NCBI GenBank assembly: GCA_024644595.1
Contig: JAHEHL010000010.1
Coordinates: 123,685-187,684 of the forward strand
Length of the DNA: 64,000 bases
Origin: Porticoccaceae bacterium
Lineage (GTDB): Bacteria; Pseudomonadota; Gammaproteobacteria; Pseudomonadales; Porticoccaceae
Direction of reading: 5' to 3'
Part shown: piece by piece, positions 10,609-18,978 of the stretch
How the letters are laid out: each line of letters opens with the position of its first letter
Position numbering within the stretch: the first letter of the stretch is position 1
Notes under the pieces: model-generated
Databases searched by the model: none
What the model was told of the DNA's origin: nothing
The model's input: only the letters and a program-made list of their open reading frames with translations
Translations under genes and position numbers: made by a program

Positions 10609-11436
10609 TTAGAGGTAGCCCACCAGTGGATCGCCTCCCGAGTAATTTGACAGGCTGGCAAGCGAATCAATAAATAGATGAAACAGTTCAGCCTGTGACG
10701 ATACATCCAGCTTGGCATAGCTGTTTTTACGATGCAGCTTGACCGTCTCCGGGGAAATGCCCAGTCGTTCGGCGATGGATTTGGTCGAATGGCCATGCAG
10801 AAACAGTTGCACGACCTGGGTTTCCCTGTCGGTCAAAAAGGCCGTGCCAAAGTGTTTCAATGCGCTATCCAACTGCCCCGGGAGCTTGTTTTCGGGGTTC
10901 GATTGTTCGCTGTCGGCATCGGTCCACTGCAGTCGGCAAATAGTTTCGATTACCGCCGCGATATCCTCAAACAAACTTATTTGCGTGCGGTTAAAGCGCT
11001 GGGAGAAGCTCAAGCGGCCAATCGATATGTTGATGAACTGCTTTGCTGACAGATGGATGATAAAACCAATCTCGTCTTTGATTTCGGTGTGCTTGAAATA
11101 GCTGCGATAGTACTCGGTTTTTTCAAAGCCGTTTGGCGCCAGATCAGATAGGCGGTGTAATCCGCTGGCATGAGTATCTATCGCCGCGCGATAGAAGGGG
11201 TCGAGTAAAAATGCTCCATTGACGAATACATCAATCTGTTTGTGCAGTTCCAGAGGGGGGATGTCGTTATACAGAATCTGTGGCTGCTCGTCGCGGCGAT
11301 AATGCAGGATGACTGCATTATCGAAGGGTACAAGCGTTTTCAGTAAATGCACCAGCAGTGACGGCAGTCGTTCGCTGCCGAGTTCGGGCATTATCGCCGC
11401 CAGGTGATTGCTGAATTCTCGAAGGTGATTATTCAC
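10609..11436 (-). CDS. LuxR-family transcriptional regulator
   Basis: A 275-residue regulator. The C-terminal 65 residues are a LuxR/GerE helix-turn-helix (LTDRETQVVQLFLHG, SIAERLGISPETVKLHRKNSYAKL). The N-terminal 190 residues look like a GAF/PAS-type sensor (VPFDNAVILHYRRDEQPQILY) and not the classical autoinducer-binding domain, so the ligand is unknown. It converges with clpB and is 23 bp upstream of nothing on its own strand except the preceding 11460 gene, which is transcribed towards it. I cannot assign targets. Confidence 0.85.
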   Translation of the reverse strand: MNNHLREFSNHLAAIMPELGSERLPSLLVHLLKTLVPFDNAVILHYRRDEQPQILYNDIPPLELHKQIDVFVNGAFLLDPFYRAAIDTHASGLHRLSDLAPNGFEKTEYYRSYFKHTEIKDEIGFIIHLSAKQFINISIGRLSFSQRFNRTQISLFEDIAAVIETICRLQWTDADSEQSNPENKLPGQLDSALKHFGTAFLTDRETQVVQLFLHGHSTKSIAERLGISPETVKLHRKNSYAKLDVSSQAELFHLFIDSLASLSNYSGGDPLVGYL

Positions 11437-11459
11437 GGTTATTCTGCGTCTGTGGACGA

Positions 11460-11942
11460 CTACTCCGATTTTTGAAACTGAGCGGAGTCAACAAACATTA
11501 GTCGCACAATAAGTGAGTCCTGGTGTGGCTCCATGCACAGCATCATAACGTTGATGTTACCGTCGATCTCGACGCCGGTCGGCAGGTTAAAGACAATGCC
11601 ACCAGTGGCATCATTGGTTAGCGTGCGCAAATCTTTCAATTCTTTGTCCTTGCGCACTTCAGTCTGAAACTTCTGCAGCATGGCTTTCAGTGAGAGCTCA
11701 AAGTTGGGATAGTTAAACTGTCCTTTGTATTCACTGCGATCCAGTTCCAGTTTGACAGGTATTTTTACACCGCTCTTCTCGCCGGAGAGTTCACCTGAAC
11801 GTATCGAAGCGCCTTGTTTAAGCTCTTTAAAAAGCTTCTTCGCGTCGTCGGGTTTTTGATTGACAAAGGCGGCGACCAGAAGGTTGGCGCCGAGGTTGAA
11901 TAGTCGACGAGCGTCGATGTTGATACCGGTATCTTGAGTCAT
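11460..11942 (-). CDS. Conserved hypothetical protein
   Basis: A 160-residue soluble protein without signal peptide or membrane segment. It is mixed charged helix and strand (GVKIPVKLELDRSEYKGQFNYPNFE, then LKAMLQKFQTEVRKDKELKDLRTL). I do not recognise the family. Codon use looks like the neighbouring core genes. It ends 23 bp before the luxR-type gene on the same strand and may be transcribed with it. No clear ribosome-binding site was seen upstream. Confidence 0.7.
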   Translation of the reverse strand: MTQDTGINIDARRLFNLGANLLVAAFVNQKPDDAKKLFKELKQGASIRSGELSGEKSGVKIPVKLELDRSEYKGQFNYPNFELSLKAMLQKFQTEVRKDKELKDLRTLTNDATGGIVFNLPTGVEIDGNINVMMLCMEPHQDSLIVRLMFVDSAQFQKSE

Positions 11943-12066
11943 TGTGATCTACTAATGTTAAGGTTGAAAACCATCGACTCTACCCGAAACCTTGAGCAAA
12001 TGTAATACCTGATTGACTCATCGGATTGATCTCAGCAGCCGTAACTAGTGCAGGCTTTTAATAAGT

Positions 12067-12369
12067 ATGTCCATGGCTTTCGAAATGCAGACACTGTACA
12101 CCCCGCAATCCCATCCGGACCTGGCACTCAGGTCCAGTGAGCTGTCGCGTGTTATCGAAATGGCCTGGGAAGATCGGACACCCTTCGAAGCCATCGAGCA
12201 GCTCTTTGGGCTAAATGAAAGCGCTGTAATTTTGCTGATGCGGCGCAATCTTAAGCCAGGCTCATTTCGTCTCTGGCGCAAGCGTGTCACTGGTCGCAAG
12301 ACCAAACATCGGGCGCTCCGTTCACCAGCAGTTAGTCGCGGGTACTGCCCGAGCCAATACAAGCGTTAA
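12067..12369 (+). CDS. TIGR03643 family protein
   Basis: A 100-residue protein whose core (RVIEMAWEDRTPFEAIEQLFG, then LMRRNLKPGSFRLWRKRVTGR, TKH) is the signature of the small TIGR03643 family, function unknown, often near photolyase/cryptochrome-type genes. The N-terminal 25 residues before SSELSRVIEM are longer than usual; a start further in is possible, since no good ribosome-binding site precedes 12067. The CIA30-like gene follows 17 bp later on the same strand. Confidence 0.8.
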   Translation: MSMAFEMQTLYTPQSHPDLALRSSELSRVIEMAWEDRTPFEAIEQLFGLNESAVILLMRRNLKPGSFRLWRKRVTGRKTKHRALRSPAVSRGYCPSQYKR

Positions 12370-12386
12370 AGAACGGAGTGGTATTT

Positions 12387-12962
12387 ATGACAACTTCAAT
12401 TTCCAGAGTGTTGCGTCAGACCTTGGTGGTTATGGTTTGGGCAATGCTATTCCCGCCAACCTTTGGTGCTGCAGAGGGCCTTATGCAAGATAATTTCGAC
12501 TCTCAACCTATGTTGCGCTGGAACTACTTTAGCGACCAGGTGATGGGAGGTGTTTCAGTGGGACGCGTGGCCTTTTTATCTGAGCAGGGCGAGAGCTTCA
12601 TGCATATGACTGGTGAGGTCAGCACTGAAAATAATGGCGGCTTTATTCAGCTGCGTCGGAGCGTTGCCAAAGGGAGTGTTGAACAGGCGGCCGGGGTTTA
12701 TGCGAAAGTTCGCGGCAATGGCCAGCAGTATTATCTGCATGTGCGTACCTCCGGCACATTATTACCCTGGCAATATTATCAGGCGAGCTTCAGCACCACC
12801 GATCAATGGCAGTTGATCAAAGTGCCCCTTTCAGCATTTGTCAGGTCTGGTGGTTGGCTGAGCACGGTAGTTAAACCCGGCTCAATCCGCAGTATCGGCA
12901 TTGTTGCCTATGGCCGTGACCACAGTGCCGACATTCAGGTTGCGGAGATCGGTTTTTACTAG
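12387..12962 (+). CDS. CIA30-like secreted protein
   Basis: A 191-residue exported protein. Residues about 1-30 form a signal peptide ending near FGAAEG. The mature part fits the CIA30 (complex I intermediate-associated protein 30) beta-sandwich: WNYFSDQVMGGVSVGRV near the start, FIQLRRSV and IKVPLSAFV further on. In bacteria this family is poorly understood and resembles a carbohydrate-binding fold. ATG 12387 has GGAG at 12375-12378; a GTG nine bases upstream is less likely. A terminator follows at 13017. Confidence 0.8.
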   Translation: MTTSISRVLRQTLVVMVWAMLFPPTFGAAEGLMQDNFDSQPMLRWNYFSDQVMGGVSVGRVAFLSEQGESFMHMTGEVSTENNGGFIQLRRSVAKGSVEQAAGVYAKVRGNGQQYYLHVRTSGTLLPWQYYQASFSTTDQWQLIKVPLSAFVRSGGWLSTVVKPGSIRSIGIVAYGRDHSADIQVAEIGFY

Positions 12963-13016
12963 CCTGTATCTCGCGCAAATAGCCACTCTGCAGTCCCTCC
13001 GCATCCTCACCTGAGG

Positions 13017-13044
13017 TAAGCCCTCAAAATGAGGGGTTATTTTT
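13017..13044 (+). terminator. Terminator after CIA30-like gene
   Basis: Hairpin with arms CCCTCA (13021-13026) and TGAGGG (13030-13035), extended by TAA/TTA pairs, then TTTTT. It overlaps the stop codon of the convergent DUF1244 gene. It mainly serves the plus-strand gene. Confidence 0.75.
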
Positions 13045-13330
13045 GACGCTTGGCCAACGCCGCTAGCTGTTCGTCAGTTGCCGGCGGTTGATGATGCGCT
13101 TTCCACTCGCTGTAGGGCATACCATAGATCGCCTCTCGAGCCTGATCGTCATTGATGGCCAGTCCCTGTTCTTCCGCTGCAGCCAGGTACCACTTGCTTA
13201 AGCAGTTTCGGCAAAATCCAGCCAAAATCATTAAATCGATGTTCTGTACGTCTTTGTTATTGTTGAGATGCTCTAGCAGACGGCGAAAGGTTGCGGCTTC
13301 GATAGCAGTGGTGTCGGATGATTGATTCAT
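13037..13330 (-). CDS. DUF1244 family protein
   Basis: A 97-residue cytoplasmic protein with the DUF1244 (SMc04008-like) hallmark VQNIDLMILAGFCRNCLSKWY; the FCRNC cysteines are probably structural or metal-binding. Function is not known. It converges with the CIA30-like gene. Full-length for the family. Confidence 0.88.
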   Translation of the reverse strand: MNQSSDTTAIEAATFRRLLEHLNNNKDVQNIDLMILAGFCRNCLSKWYLAAAEEQGLAINDDQAREAIYGMPYSEWKAHHQPPATDEQLAALAKRQK

Positions 13331-13572
13331 GATGATGACGTTAACCTGTTTAAAGAAATGGATTTAGTGGCTGGCAGAGTGCCAGTTTAAAGCGGGATTA
13401 CTCGTGGTGCAGCAATATTGTCTATCGATATTAAATTCGTTCAGCGGAGAGAAGGACGAGTCAAAACGCTGTGCAACCTGTTGTTCTCCCTTTGGGTCGA
13501 GGTATGATAAGTGATCGAGGCAATGACCCCAACCGTCCCCCCCCAAAAAAAACAAACATTAAGGAAACCATT

Positions 13573-14301
13573 ATGACGCTGAATGCGACCCCGAAAATGA
13601 GCGCCATTGATAACAAACCGGGATTGGACGACGGCGCTTATATACTCGACTCGGTCACGGTGACGGAAAAAGGCAAGGTCTCAATCTATAAGCGCGACCA
13701 AATGAAAATCTACAGCAAAAATCGTTTTATGTTTGCCTTTTACAACCAGCTTACCGATAGGGTTGATGCTGCGTCGGGAATGACTGAATGGGTCAATGGT
13801 GTCCTGGTAGAAACTCCGACGGCGAACCAGGACGAAGCGATTGAAGGATTGAGCTTTGATCTGGCGATTTCAGCGACAGAGACCGGCTACTGCCAACGTC
13901 TCGAGGGTATGAGATACGGTGAGCGCAGTGTCGATATGGTTGAGCAGTGGATAACACTGTCCACTGAAACCAGTGAGTTTGACGGACTGTGGAAGCTCGA
14001 AAGAAGCTCTCCTGAAATCTGCAGCAGGGCAGGGCTTTGCGAGATGAAATTGATCGGCGGTGAGCACTATATTTTCTTCCAGCGCTACAGCGACAAGGGA
14101 CAGCCGGTGACACATTTTGGTTTTGGTTCTTGTCAGACAGGCGACAGTGGATCACTGATAGAAACCGGTATGACCAGCTCTATAGAGGGGTATGCCGGAG
14201 CCGAATACACTCTGCAGCTAGAGCTGGTCGATAATAACCAGCTACGTCAGGTCTTCGAACAGGATGGTACTCTGGTGACTCAGATTTATAGCAGAATTTA
14301 G
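13573..14301 (+). CDS. Hypothetical protein, tandem lipocalin-like domains
   Basis: A 242-residue protein with no signal peptide. It seems to be an internal duplication: the first half (GAYILDSVTV, MKIYSKNRFMFAFYN) and second half (DGLWKLERSS, MKLIGGEHYIFFQRY, HFGFGSC) share the pattern of small lipocalin-like beta-barrels (DUF4488-type), each about 110 residues. The ATG at 13573 has AAGGAA at 13561-13566; longer starts upstream cross a C8A8 homopolymer run (13538-13553) and are unlikely. No substrate can be given. Confidence 0.65.
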   Translation: MTLNATPKMSAIDNKPGLDDGAYILDSVTVTEKGKVSIYKRDQMKIYSKNRFMFAFYNQLTDRVDAASGMTEWVNGVLVETPTANQDEAIEGLSFDLAISATETGYCQRLEGMRYGERSVDMVEQWITLSTETSEFDGLWKLERSSPEICSRAGLCEMKLIGGEHYIFFQRYSDKGQPVTHFGFGSCQTGDSGSLIETGMTSSIEGYAGAEYTLQLELVDNNQLRQVFEQDGTLVTQIYSRI

Positions 14302-14313
14302 CGAAAGGGTTGG

Positions 14314-14685
14314 CTATTGCACAATTGCCTGATCAAGCAGAATGCTGGCATTGGTAATTGCGCCAGCGTTCACTACATTTGTATAACCTAACTGCTCAAT
14401 GATTGCTTTGGCCTTACCAGAGCGGTTGCCGCTGCGGCAGTATAGATAGACTCGCTGCTGTTTGTCGGGAACCTGTTGCTCAATACTCGCAGCAATAGTC
14501 TGCAGCTCTAGGTGTTGTGCAGCGGCAAGGTGACCACTATTCCACTCTTCGATCGAGCGGACATCGATAATGACACGGTCAGGTTGCGGATCAGTTGTTC
14601 CCTGATCGGCGGCTAGATGGGCTGCCGCCAAGAGAGTAGCGCAAAGCAATGCGGTATGGATTGCTGTCAGAAGTCTACTTTTCAC
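14314..14685 (-). CDS. Periplasmic rhodanese-like protein
   Basis: A 123-residue single-domain rhodanese with an N-terminal signal peptide (hydrophobic to about residue 26, AHLAA). The active-site loop is CRSGNRSG with the persulfide-forming Cys. It resembles PspE/GlpE-type sulfurtransferases of the periplasm. It overlaps the upstream gene by 4 bp (ATGA at 14682-14685), so the two are translationally coupled. Confidence 0.88.
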   Translation of the reverse strand: MKSRLLTAIHTALLCATLLAAAHLAADQGTTDPQPDRVIIDVRSIEEWNSGHLAAAQHLELQTIAASIEQQVPDKQQRVYLYCRSGNRSGKAKAIIEQLGYTNVVNAGAITNASILLDQAIVQ

Positions 14686-15020
14686 TGTTCGGTTATCTCC
14701 GGTGCAGGTCCGCTGGATTCGATGTTTTCGATTTCCACGGTCATGGCTTTCTCAACCCAGGCTGGTGCATCTGCCGGATCACCTTTAAAAACAAAAACCT
14801 TATGTTCTGATTTAGGCTCTGACTCGGGACCGTCCTGGCTGAGCTTCATGATCTTGACATGCTTCGTCATGTTGGAGTCACCGGCCTGGCCACCTATAAT
14901 TTCAATTTCAGACTCGATCTGGTTACAACTTGATTCACTGTTCTCTTTGATTTCACCATAGAGAATCGGCAGGCCGATAAAGCTACCAATAATCAGGGCG
15001 GATGTAATATTGTCTTTCAT
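14682..15020 (-). CDS. Hypothetical signal-anchored protein
   Basis: A 112-residue protein with a short hydrophobic N-terminus (ITSALIIGSFIGLPILYG) that could be a signal anchor or signal peptide, followed by an acidic, low-complexity domain with one HKVFVFKG strand. I do not recognise it. It overlaps the rhodanese gene by 4 bp, so it is the first gene of a two-gene unit in the envelope. Confidence 0.7.
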   Translation of the reverse strand: MKDNITSALIIGSFIGLPILYGEIKENSESSCNQIESEIEIIGGQAGDSNMTKHVKIMKLSQDGPESEPKSEHKVFVFKGDPADAPAWVEKAMTVEIENIESSGPAPEITEQ

Positions 15021-15221
15021 GCGCTCTCTCGTTCATTGTGACTGAATTGCCAGTATTGTGCTGTTATCGCAGCGCCGCTGCAACTACCCGTCAGGCAGAG
15101 TGAATTGTTTCAAAACCTCGTTAGCCACTCTCAAGAGAGCACCCCCAAATGGGTATTTTCAACTCGTCTATGCGGTTTGAAAGTTGGTACACTTACGACA
15201 TTTCATCAAGCGGCTACAAAG

Positions 15222-15689
15222 ATGCACAATATTTCAGAAGAAGAATTGCAGGCCCTACAAGCACACATCGAAGTCGAGAACTCTGTTTGGTTGCGGCTGA
15301 AGCAAAAAATTCTTTTCCGAAGTTATTTGGTTATTGCGTTGTTGCTCTTCCGAGCCCTGCTGTTGTTTCTGTTTCCACAGTCCTATTCTAATGCAATTTT
15401 TGACGCGGAGGGCTTGAGGCCAGCTGATGTAACATCGTTAGTCAGTGTCAGATTGCTCGTCGCTGGTGTGCTTGCGGGTGTGTATCTCTTCGCATTGCAG
15501 ACCAATCACTATTTGCGTTCGGTCACTATTCTGGGTCTTATCGTACCCTGTGCAATGATCTGGGCAGATTTGCAGATGTTTCTGATTTCATCCTTCCCAA
15601 GTTTCACCACCGTTGCGACAATAGGTTTTCTCGCACGGCTATTCGCACTTTACCTGCTGGCAAGAAATTATATTGATATCAGACGCTGA
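15222..15689 (+). CDS. Small integral membrane protein
   Basis: A 155-residue protein starting MHNISEEELQALQ. It has a soluble N-terminus followed by four predicted membrane helices (SYLVIALLLFRALLLFLF; LLVAGVLAGVYLFAL; VTILGLIVPCAMIW; TIGFLARLFALYLLA). The frame is open from a TTG at 15105, but the first 39 residues look non-coding; no start has a strong ribosome-binding site. Family unknown. Confidence 0.65.
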   Translation: MHNISEEELQALQAHIEVENSVWLRLKQKILFRSYLVIALLLFRALLLFLFPQSYSNAIFDAEGLRPADVTSLVSVRLLVAGVLAGVYLFALQTNHYLRSVTILGLIVPCAMIWADLQMFLISSFPSFTTVATIGFLARLFALYLLARNYIDIRR

Positions 15690-15747
15690 GTAATCGTCAG
15701 TGCTGGTCGTATAACGTGTATTGACTAAAACTCCGAAGGGTTTACCA

Positions 15748-16644
15748 ATGAAAAAAATAACCTTGGCAGGCAATCTGTATTTGTCTCGTATTATCTATGG
15801 TATGTGGCGATTGACGGACGATCAGGATGTATCTGCAAAGCATATTCAAGCAAAAATTGAAGCCTGCCTTGAGCAGGGGATAAGTAGTTTTGATCAGGCG
15901 GATATCTATGGTGCCTACAGCAGCGAAACGCTGTTGGGGAGCGCTTTGCGCCAAGCTCCTGGACTCAGAGAGCAGATTGAAATTATTACCAAATGCGACA
16001 TTGTTGCCCCGATAGGAATCCACTCCGCAAAACGGGTCAAATACTATGATACATCTGCGGCCTATATAACCAGCAGTGTCGAACGCTCGTTGGTTGAAAT
16101 GAGCATTGAGCAGATCGACCTTTTCTTGCTACACCGCCCGGACCCATTGATGGACGCCAACGAAACAGGCGCGATTCTGGATAGTTTGATTGACTGCGGA
16201 AAAGTGAAAGCCGTTGGCGTTTCTAACTTTCGGCCATGGGATACCGACCTGTTGCAGTCGCGGATGAAACACAAGATTGTTGCCAACCAAATCGAGATCA
16301 GCTTGCAGGAAAATTCTGCCTTAACCAATGGTGATCTGGCGCATCTACAGACCCACAGTATGGTACCCATGGCCTGGTCTCCCTTAGCCGGGGGAAAGCT
16401 AATTGATGGCATTGCCAATCCTGCACTCACCACCATGTTAAATCAGATGGCTGAAGGTTTTAATGTTGCGCCTTCATCATTGGCGATTGCGTGGTTACTG
16501 AAGCACTCAGGCAATATCCTGCCGATAGTGGGGAGCAATAATTTGCAGCGGATTAAATTGTTTTCTCAAGCGTTGGATATTGATCTGGACAGGCAGTCCT
16601 GGTTTGAATTGTATCAAGCGGCTAATGGGAAGGAAGTTGCATAA
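15748..16644 (+). CDS. Aldo/keto reductase, YdhF-like
   Basis: A 298-residue NADPH-dependent oxidoreductase of the aldo/keto reductase superfamily, most like E. coli YdhF, which has the same length. Seen: the N-terminal strand with IYGMWRLT, FDQADIYG containing the catalytic Asp/Tyr region, the LFLLHRPDPLM motif, GVSNF and the C-terminal cofactor motif PIVGSNNLQR. The ATG at 15748 is preceded by GAAGGG at 15735-15740; the frame also opens at a TTG nine codons upstream. Substrate unknown. Confidence 0.9.
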   Translation: MKKITLAGNLYLSRIIYGMWRLTDDQDVSAKHIQAKIEACLEQGISSFDQADIYGAYSSETLLGSALRQAPGLREQIEIITKCDIVAPIGIHSAKRVKYYDTSAAYITSSVERSLVEMSIEQIDLFLLHRPDPLMDANETGAILDSLIDCGKVKAVGVSNFRPWDTDLLQSRMKHKIVANQIEISLQENSALTNGDLAHLQTHSMVPMAWSPLAGGKLIDGIANPALTTMLNQMAEGFNVAPSSLAIAWLLKHSGNILPIVGSNNLQRIKLFSQALDIDLDRQSWFELYQAANGKEVA

Positions 16645-16781
16645 AAGGTTTTCAGCGGGTGGGCAATTAGGTTGAAGGACTAAATAACCCCCGGTTAATG
16701 ACGAATCATACATTTGTATGAGGTTTCCAGATTAACAGTAAGAGATTGCCGGGAGAAGTTCACTCGACCTGGTATTTGCAA

Positions 16782-17228
16782 CTAGCGCCTGTGATTTAAA
16801 AGTGCGTCGTCAGTTGATTTTCTTTTTCTTCGGCCCAAAAGCCAAATCAGGCCAAATACCGGCAGCAAAAGAAGCGGCACTAAAGCAACAGACTGAAAGG
16901 ACTCTACGGAGGCATAAATCGTTACTTCACGCAATTTCTCAGGCGACAGCACTGCCACGGAAGGAATATACCTGACGATATGACCCGCGAAGTGATGCAT
17001 GACGAACATTAACACACTAACATAAACCGACAGCAGAACCAGCCAGGCAAACGCCAAGGCGGGAATAAGCGCAAATTGTCTGATGCATTGCAAGATTCGA
17101 GGTCGCCCGAACGGCGGGCGTCCATGACCTGGGCACAGCGCCAAGCGTGTCTTCAGCATTGATATCGAGACATGTGAATGCGGCGGTGCCGTTAAGGTCA
17201 TCGCTTGTATCGAAGATCCGATAGTCAT
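16782..17228 (-). CDS. Possible two-helix membrane protein, perhaps frameshifted
   Basis: The C-terminal 110 residues look real: two membrane helices (IPALAFAWLVLLSVYVSVLM and SVALVPLLLLPVFGLIWLL) ending in a basic tail. The first 40 residues are Pro/Arg-rich and unconvincing. In another minus-strand frame from 17247 (GTG) the sequence MAKYLLNDYRIFDTSDDLNG looks more like a protein start, so a frameshift around 17110-17140 may have split one gene. It is the last gene before the island boundary. No family recognised. Confidence 0.35.
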   Translation of the reverse strand: MTIGSSIQAMTLTAPPHSHVSISMLKTRLALCPGHGRPPFGRPRILQCIRQFALIPALAFAWLVLLSVYVSVLMFVMHHFAGHIVRYIPSVAVLSPEKLREVTIYASVESFQSVALVPLLLLPVFGLIWLLGRRKRKSTDDALLNHRR

Positions 17229-17433
17229 TAAGAAGATACTTGGCCACTTGAAGTAAAGAGCCAGTCCGGCGCGGACAAACTTGTTGCCGGAAGGTAGGGC
17301 GCCGCCGCAGGGAGAGCTGTTCGGCTGAGGCTGGAAATATCCACTATTTCAATATGACTGCAACCACCAAAGGGGCAATAACGGTTTAATGGGGCAGCAG
17401 AAAGTATCTAGTATTGCCACAACCCTTTAAAAA
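17229..17433. other. Intergenic region left of island
   Basis: No gene, RNA or promoter that I can support. It ends at the tRNA-Arg 3'-end copy at 17434 and would, before integration, have lain immediately downstream of tRNA-Arg. Confidence 0.5.
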
Positions 17434-17447
17434 TGGTGCACCCGGAG
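17434..17447 (+). repeat. Left attachment site (copy of tRNA-Arg 3' end)
   Basis: TGGTGCACCCGGAG, identical to 44938-44951 (the 3' terminus of tRNA-Arg including CCA, read on the minus strand). Past this point the sequence departs from the tRNA. It marks the distal junction of the island. A further GTGCACCC follows three bases later. Confidence 0.8.
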
Positions 17448-17680
17448 TGCACCCACGTCTCGCTCGATTACTGCAAAGCCTTTACCTTCGCACACCCTGT
17501 AATCATTGACTTAAACCAATTTGGTGTCAACCACCTTTTAATCATGACTGTGTGTACATTTGTGTGTACATAATTAAGCCTTTTAAAAGAGGCAGGGGGC
17601 TATTCCACAGGCCACGGAGGAGCCTGCTGAGTCCTTGTGATTGTTACAGTATCCGTGGGGATACATTAGGGGGTGGTTTT
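17445..17680 (+). repeat. Island left-end repeat, copy 1
   Basis: About 236 bp that recurs at 37709-37942 in the same orientation. The first 165 bp or so are almost identical, the remainder roughly four-fifths alike. It begins GAGTGCACCCACG and contains, at 17550-17571, the element TGTGTACA-tt-TGTGTGTACA which also lies just upstream of the integrase gene. Position and content suggest the recombinase arm-binding region of an island end, not coding sequence. Confidence 0.85.
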
Positions 17681-17776
17681 GGGTGTTGCATTTGCATGAT
17701 TGATTTGCTTTTGAGATAGTGCACGAGAGATTCATTTTTGAATGAATATTGACCTTTTCATACTTAGGAGTAACAC

Positions 17777-18262
17777 ATGAAAAAATTAGCGTTTGCTACA
17801 TTATTGATTAGCTTTAGTACATTTTCCTTTGCGGGACATCATGAAACCTCAAGTGAGAGCGAGGTGCTAGCGGCTCTATCGGCTTATATGGATGCACGAA
17901 ATAGTAGAGATTTTAAGACTGTCGTTGCCATGTCTAGTAAAGCAGGAACCTTAGACACGAACTCTGATGGTAGTTTCCATAAACCACTCAATCAGCAGAC
18001 TATATCTGGGTGGGAGAAAAGTGGTGAAGCTATGACTCAATACTTTTATCCCGAAGCTACCGCCATTTCAGCTGATGTGGTGCATGTACGTTTTTATTCA
18101 GAAGGGATGGTGGGCCCGAAGGATAATATGAGTGACTACAGAACGAGGGTTACCATGAACTGGATAAAAGAGGATGGTAATTGGGTTCTTCGAAGCGCCC
18201 ATTACTCGCCTGCTAGTTATGGAGGTGTCCACAAGACGCTAGCCTCTGACTTTGATGATTGA
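17777..18262 (+). CDS. Secreted NTF2/SnoaL-like protein
   Basis: A 161-residue protein with a clear signal peptide (MKKLAFATLLISFSTFSFAG). The mature part follows the DUF4440/SnoaL-like pattern: an initial helix with YMDARNSRDF, a middle region, and a final strand pair (VTMNWIKEDGNWVLRSAHYS). Such domains bind small molecules or act as ketosteroid-isomerase-fold enzymes; no catalytic set is identifiable. It is cargo at the outer end of the island, ended by a terminator at 18283. Confidence 0.75.
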   Translation: MKKLAFATLLISFSTFSFAGHHETSSESEVLAALSAYMDARNSRDFKTVVAMSSKAGTLDTNSDGSFHKPLNQQTISGWEKSGEAMTQYFYPEATAISADVVHVRFYSEGMVGPKDNMSDYRTRVTMNWIKEDGNWVLRSAHYSPASYGGVHKTLASDFDD

Positions 18263-18282
18263 ATAATCCAGCAATATCTCAT

Positions 18283-18313
18283 AAAAAGTCTCAGTCTTGA
18301 TTGGGGCTTTTTA
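18283..18313 (+). terminator. Terminator after SnoaL-like gene
   Basis: Arms AAAAAGTCTCA (18283-18293) and TGGGGCTTTTT (18302-18312) pair with two G-U pairs, leaving an 8-base loop and a T-tract. Confidence 0.65.
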
Positions 18314-18325
18314 TGACTTCAGTAA

Positions 18326-18432
18326 CTAAGGCAAATCCACCTTCACCTTAGTCCCCACACCGCCCAAATGCTCCTGCCAAGTCTCTAGCATTACTTCCTT
18401 AGCTCAGCCCTGATGTTGTTGCCGAACAGCTA
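18326..18432 (-). pseudogene. 3' stub of a second polymerase-like island gene
   Basis: The minus strand encodes about 27 codons ending KVKVDLP-stop, preceded by EVMLETWQEHL. This matches the C-terminus of the 39270-40493 protein (EVMLETWQEHLDG, KVKVDLA). Before that the frame has a TGA where the intact gene has a Trp codon, and homology ends near 18432. It is the remains of a related replication gene belonging to the distal, older island copy. Confidence 0.8.
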
Positions 18433-18434
18433 TC

Positions 18435-18464
18435 CCTTAATCATCTTACAATAGCGAAGTTGGC
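18435..18464 (+). repeat. Short repeat R2, copy 1
   Basis: Thirty bases starting CCTTAATCATC and ending CGAAGTTGGC are identical to 37603-37632, and weaker similarity continues for about 20 bases. The two copies flank the catabolic cargo in direct orientation, so they may mark where the cargo was inserted or recombined. Confidence 0.75.
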
Positions 18465-18943
18465 TGTGCAGTTCTCTATTAAGTCTATAGAGTTAAGCAC
18501 TGTACTAAAGACTTAGCCTATTCACTAAGATCTTCTTCAGCTACTAGAGTTTCTGCAGGGTTGTTAACACCTTCGCTAGCGACTAAAGCGTCCCAGCCAC
18601 AAGGACCGGATTAAACTGAACCCCATCGCCTTTTGGAGGAAAAACCATCATTGTTTTCAACCAACACACATTTGACGAGCTAAACCGTCTCTTAGATCAT
18701 CGTCAGTTACCTAGAAGATAACCAGCTGGCGGATTTTATTTTCTGGATCGTCTGTGCATGCAGTACAAAAACATATCGATTACCTGAGCCAATCTTGGCG
18801 GCGCAATACAACATACTATTTATCGTTGTGCGGCTGAGCATTAAAAGAGTGGCTGCAAATTACTATTAGAGAGAGTGCGCTAAATTTTTATAGGGATAAT
18901 TACAACTAAGGGTCGTAGTGTAGTATTCTAATCGCTCATAAAT
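18465..18943. other. Gene-free stretch of decayed sequence
   Basis: About 480 bases without a credible gene. On the minus strand, 18518-18606 is an open stretch encoding WDALVASEGVNNPAETLVAE, which resembles a protein C-terminus and may be a relic, but I cannot name it. The rest shows no promoter or repeat I trust. Confidence 0.4.
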
Positions 18944-18957
18944 GATACAAAAGTATC
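18944..18957. promoter_or_regulatory. Putative IclR operator, iclR promoter
   Basis: Perfect palindrome GATAC-AAAA-GTATC, 21 bp before the iclR-type start codon. The same GATAC-N4-(G/A)TAT(C/T) pattern occurs before the cyclase operon (23007) and the TonB receptor (26066). It is probably the autoregulatory site. Confidence 0.5.
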
Positions 18958-18978
18958 TCATAGTGAGAGGATCCTGCA

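Noticed and set aside
12284..12493. 69-codon plus-strand ORF overlapping TIGR03643 and CIA30-like genes
   Set aside because: Overlaps two supported genes in a different frame and has no family features.
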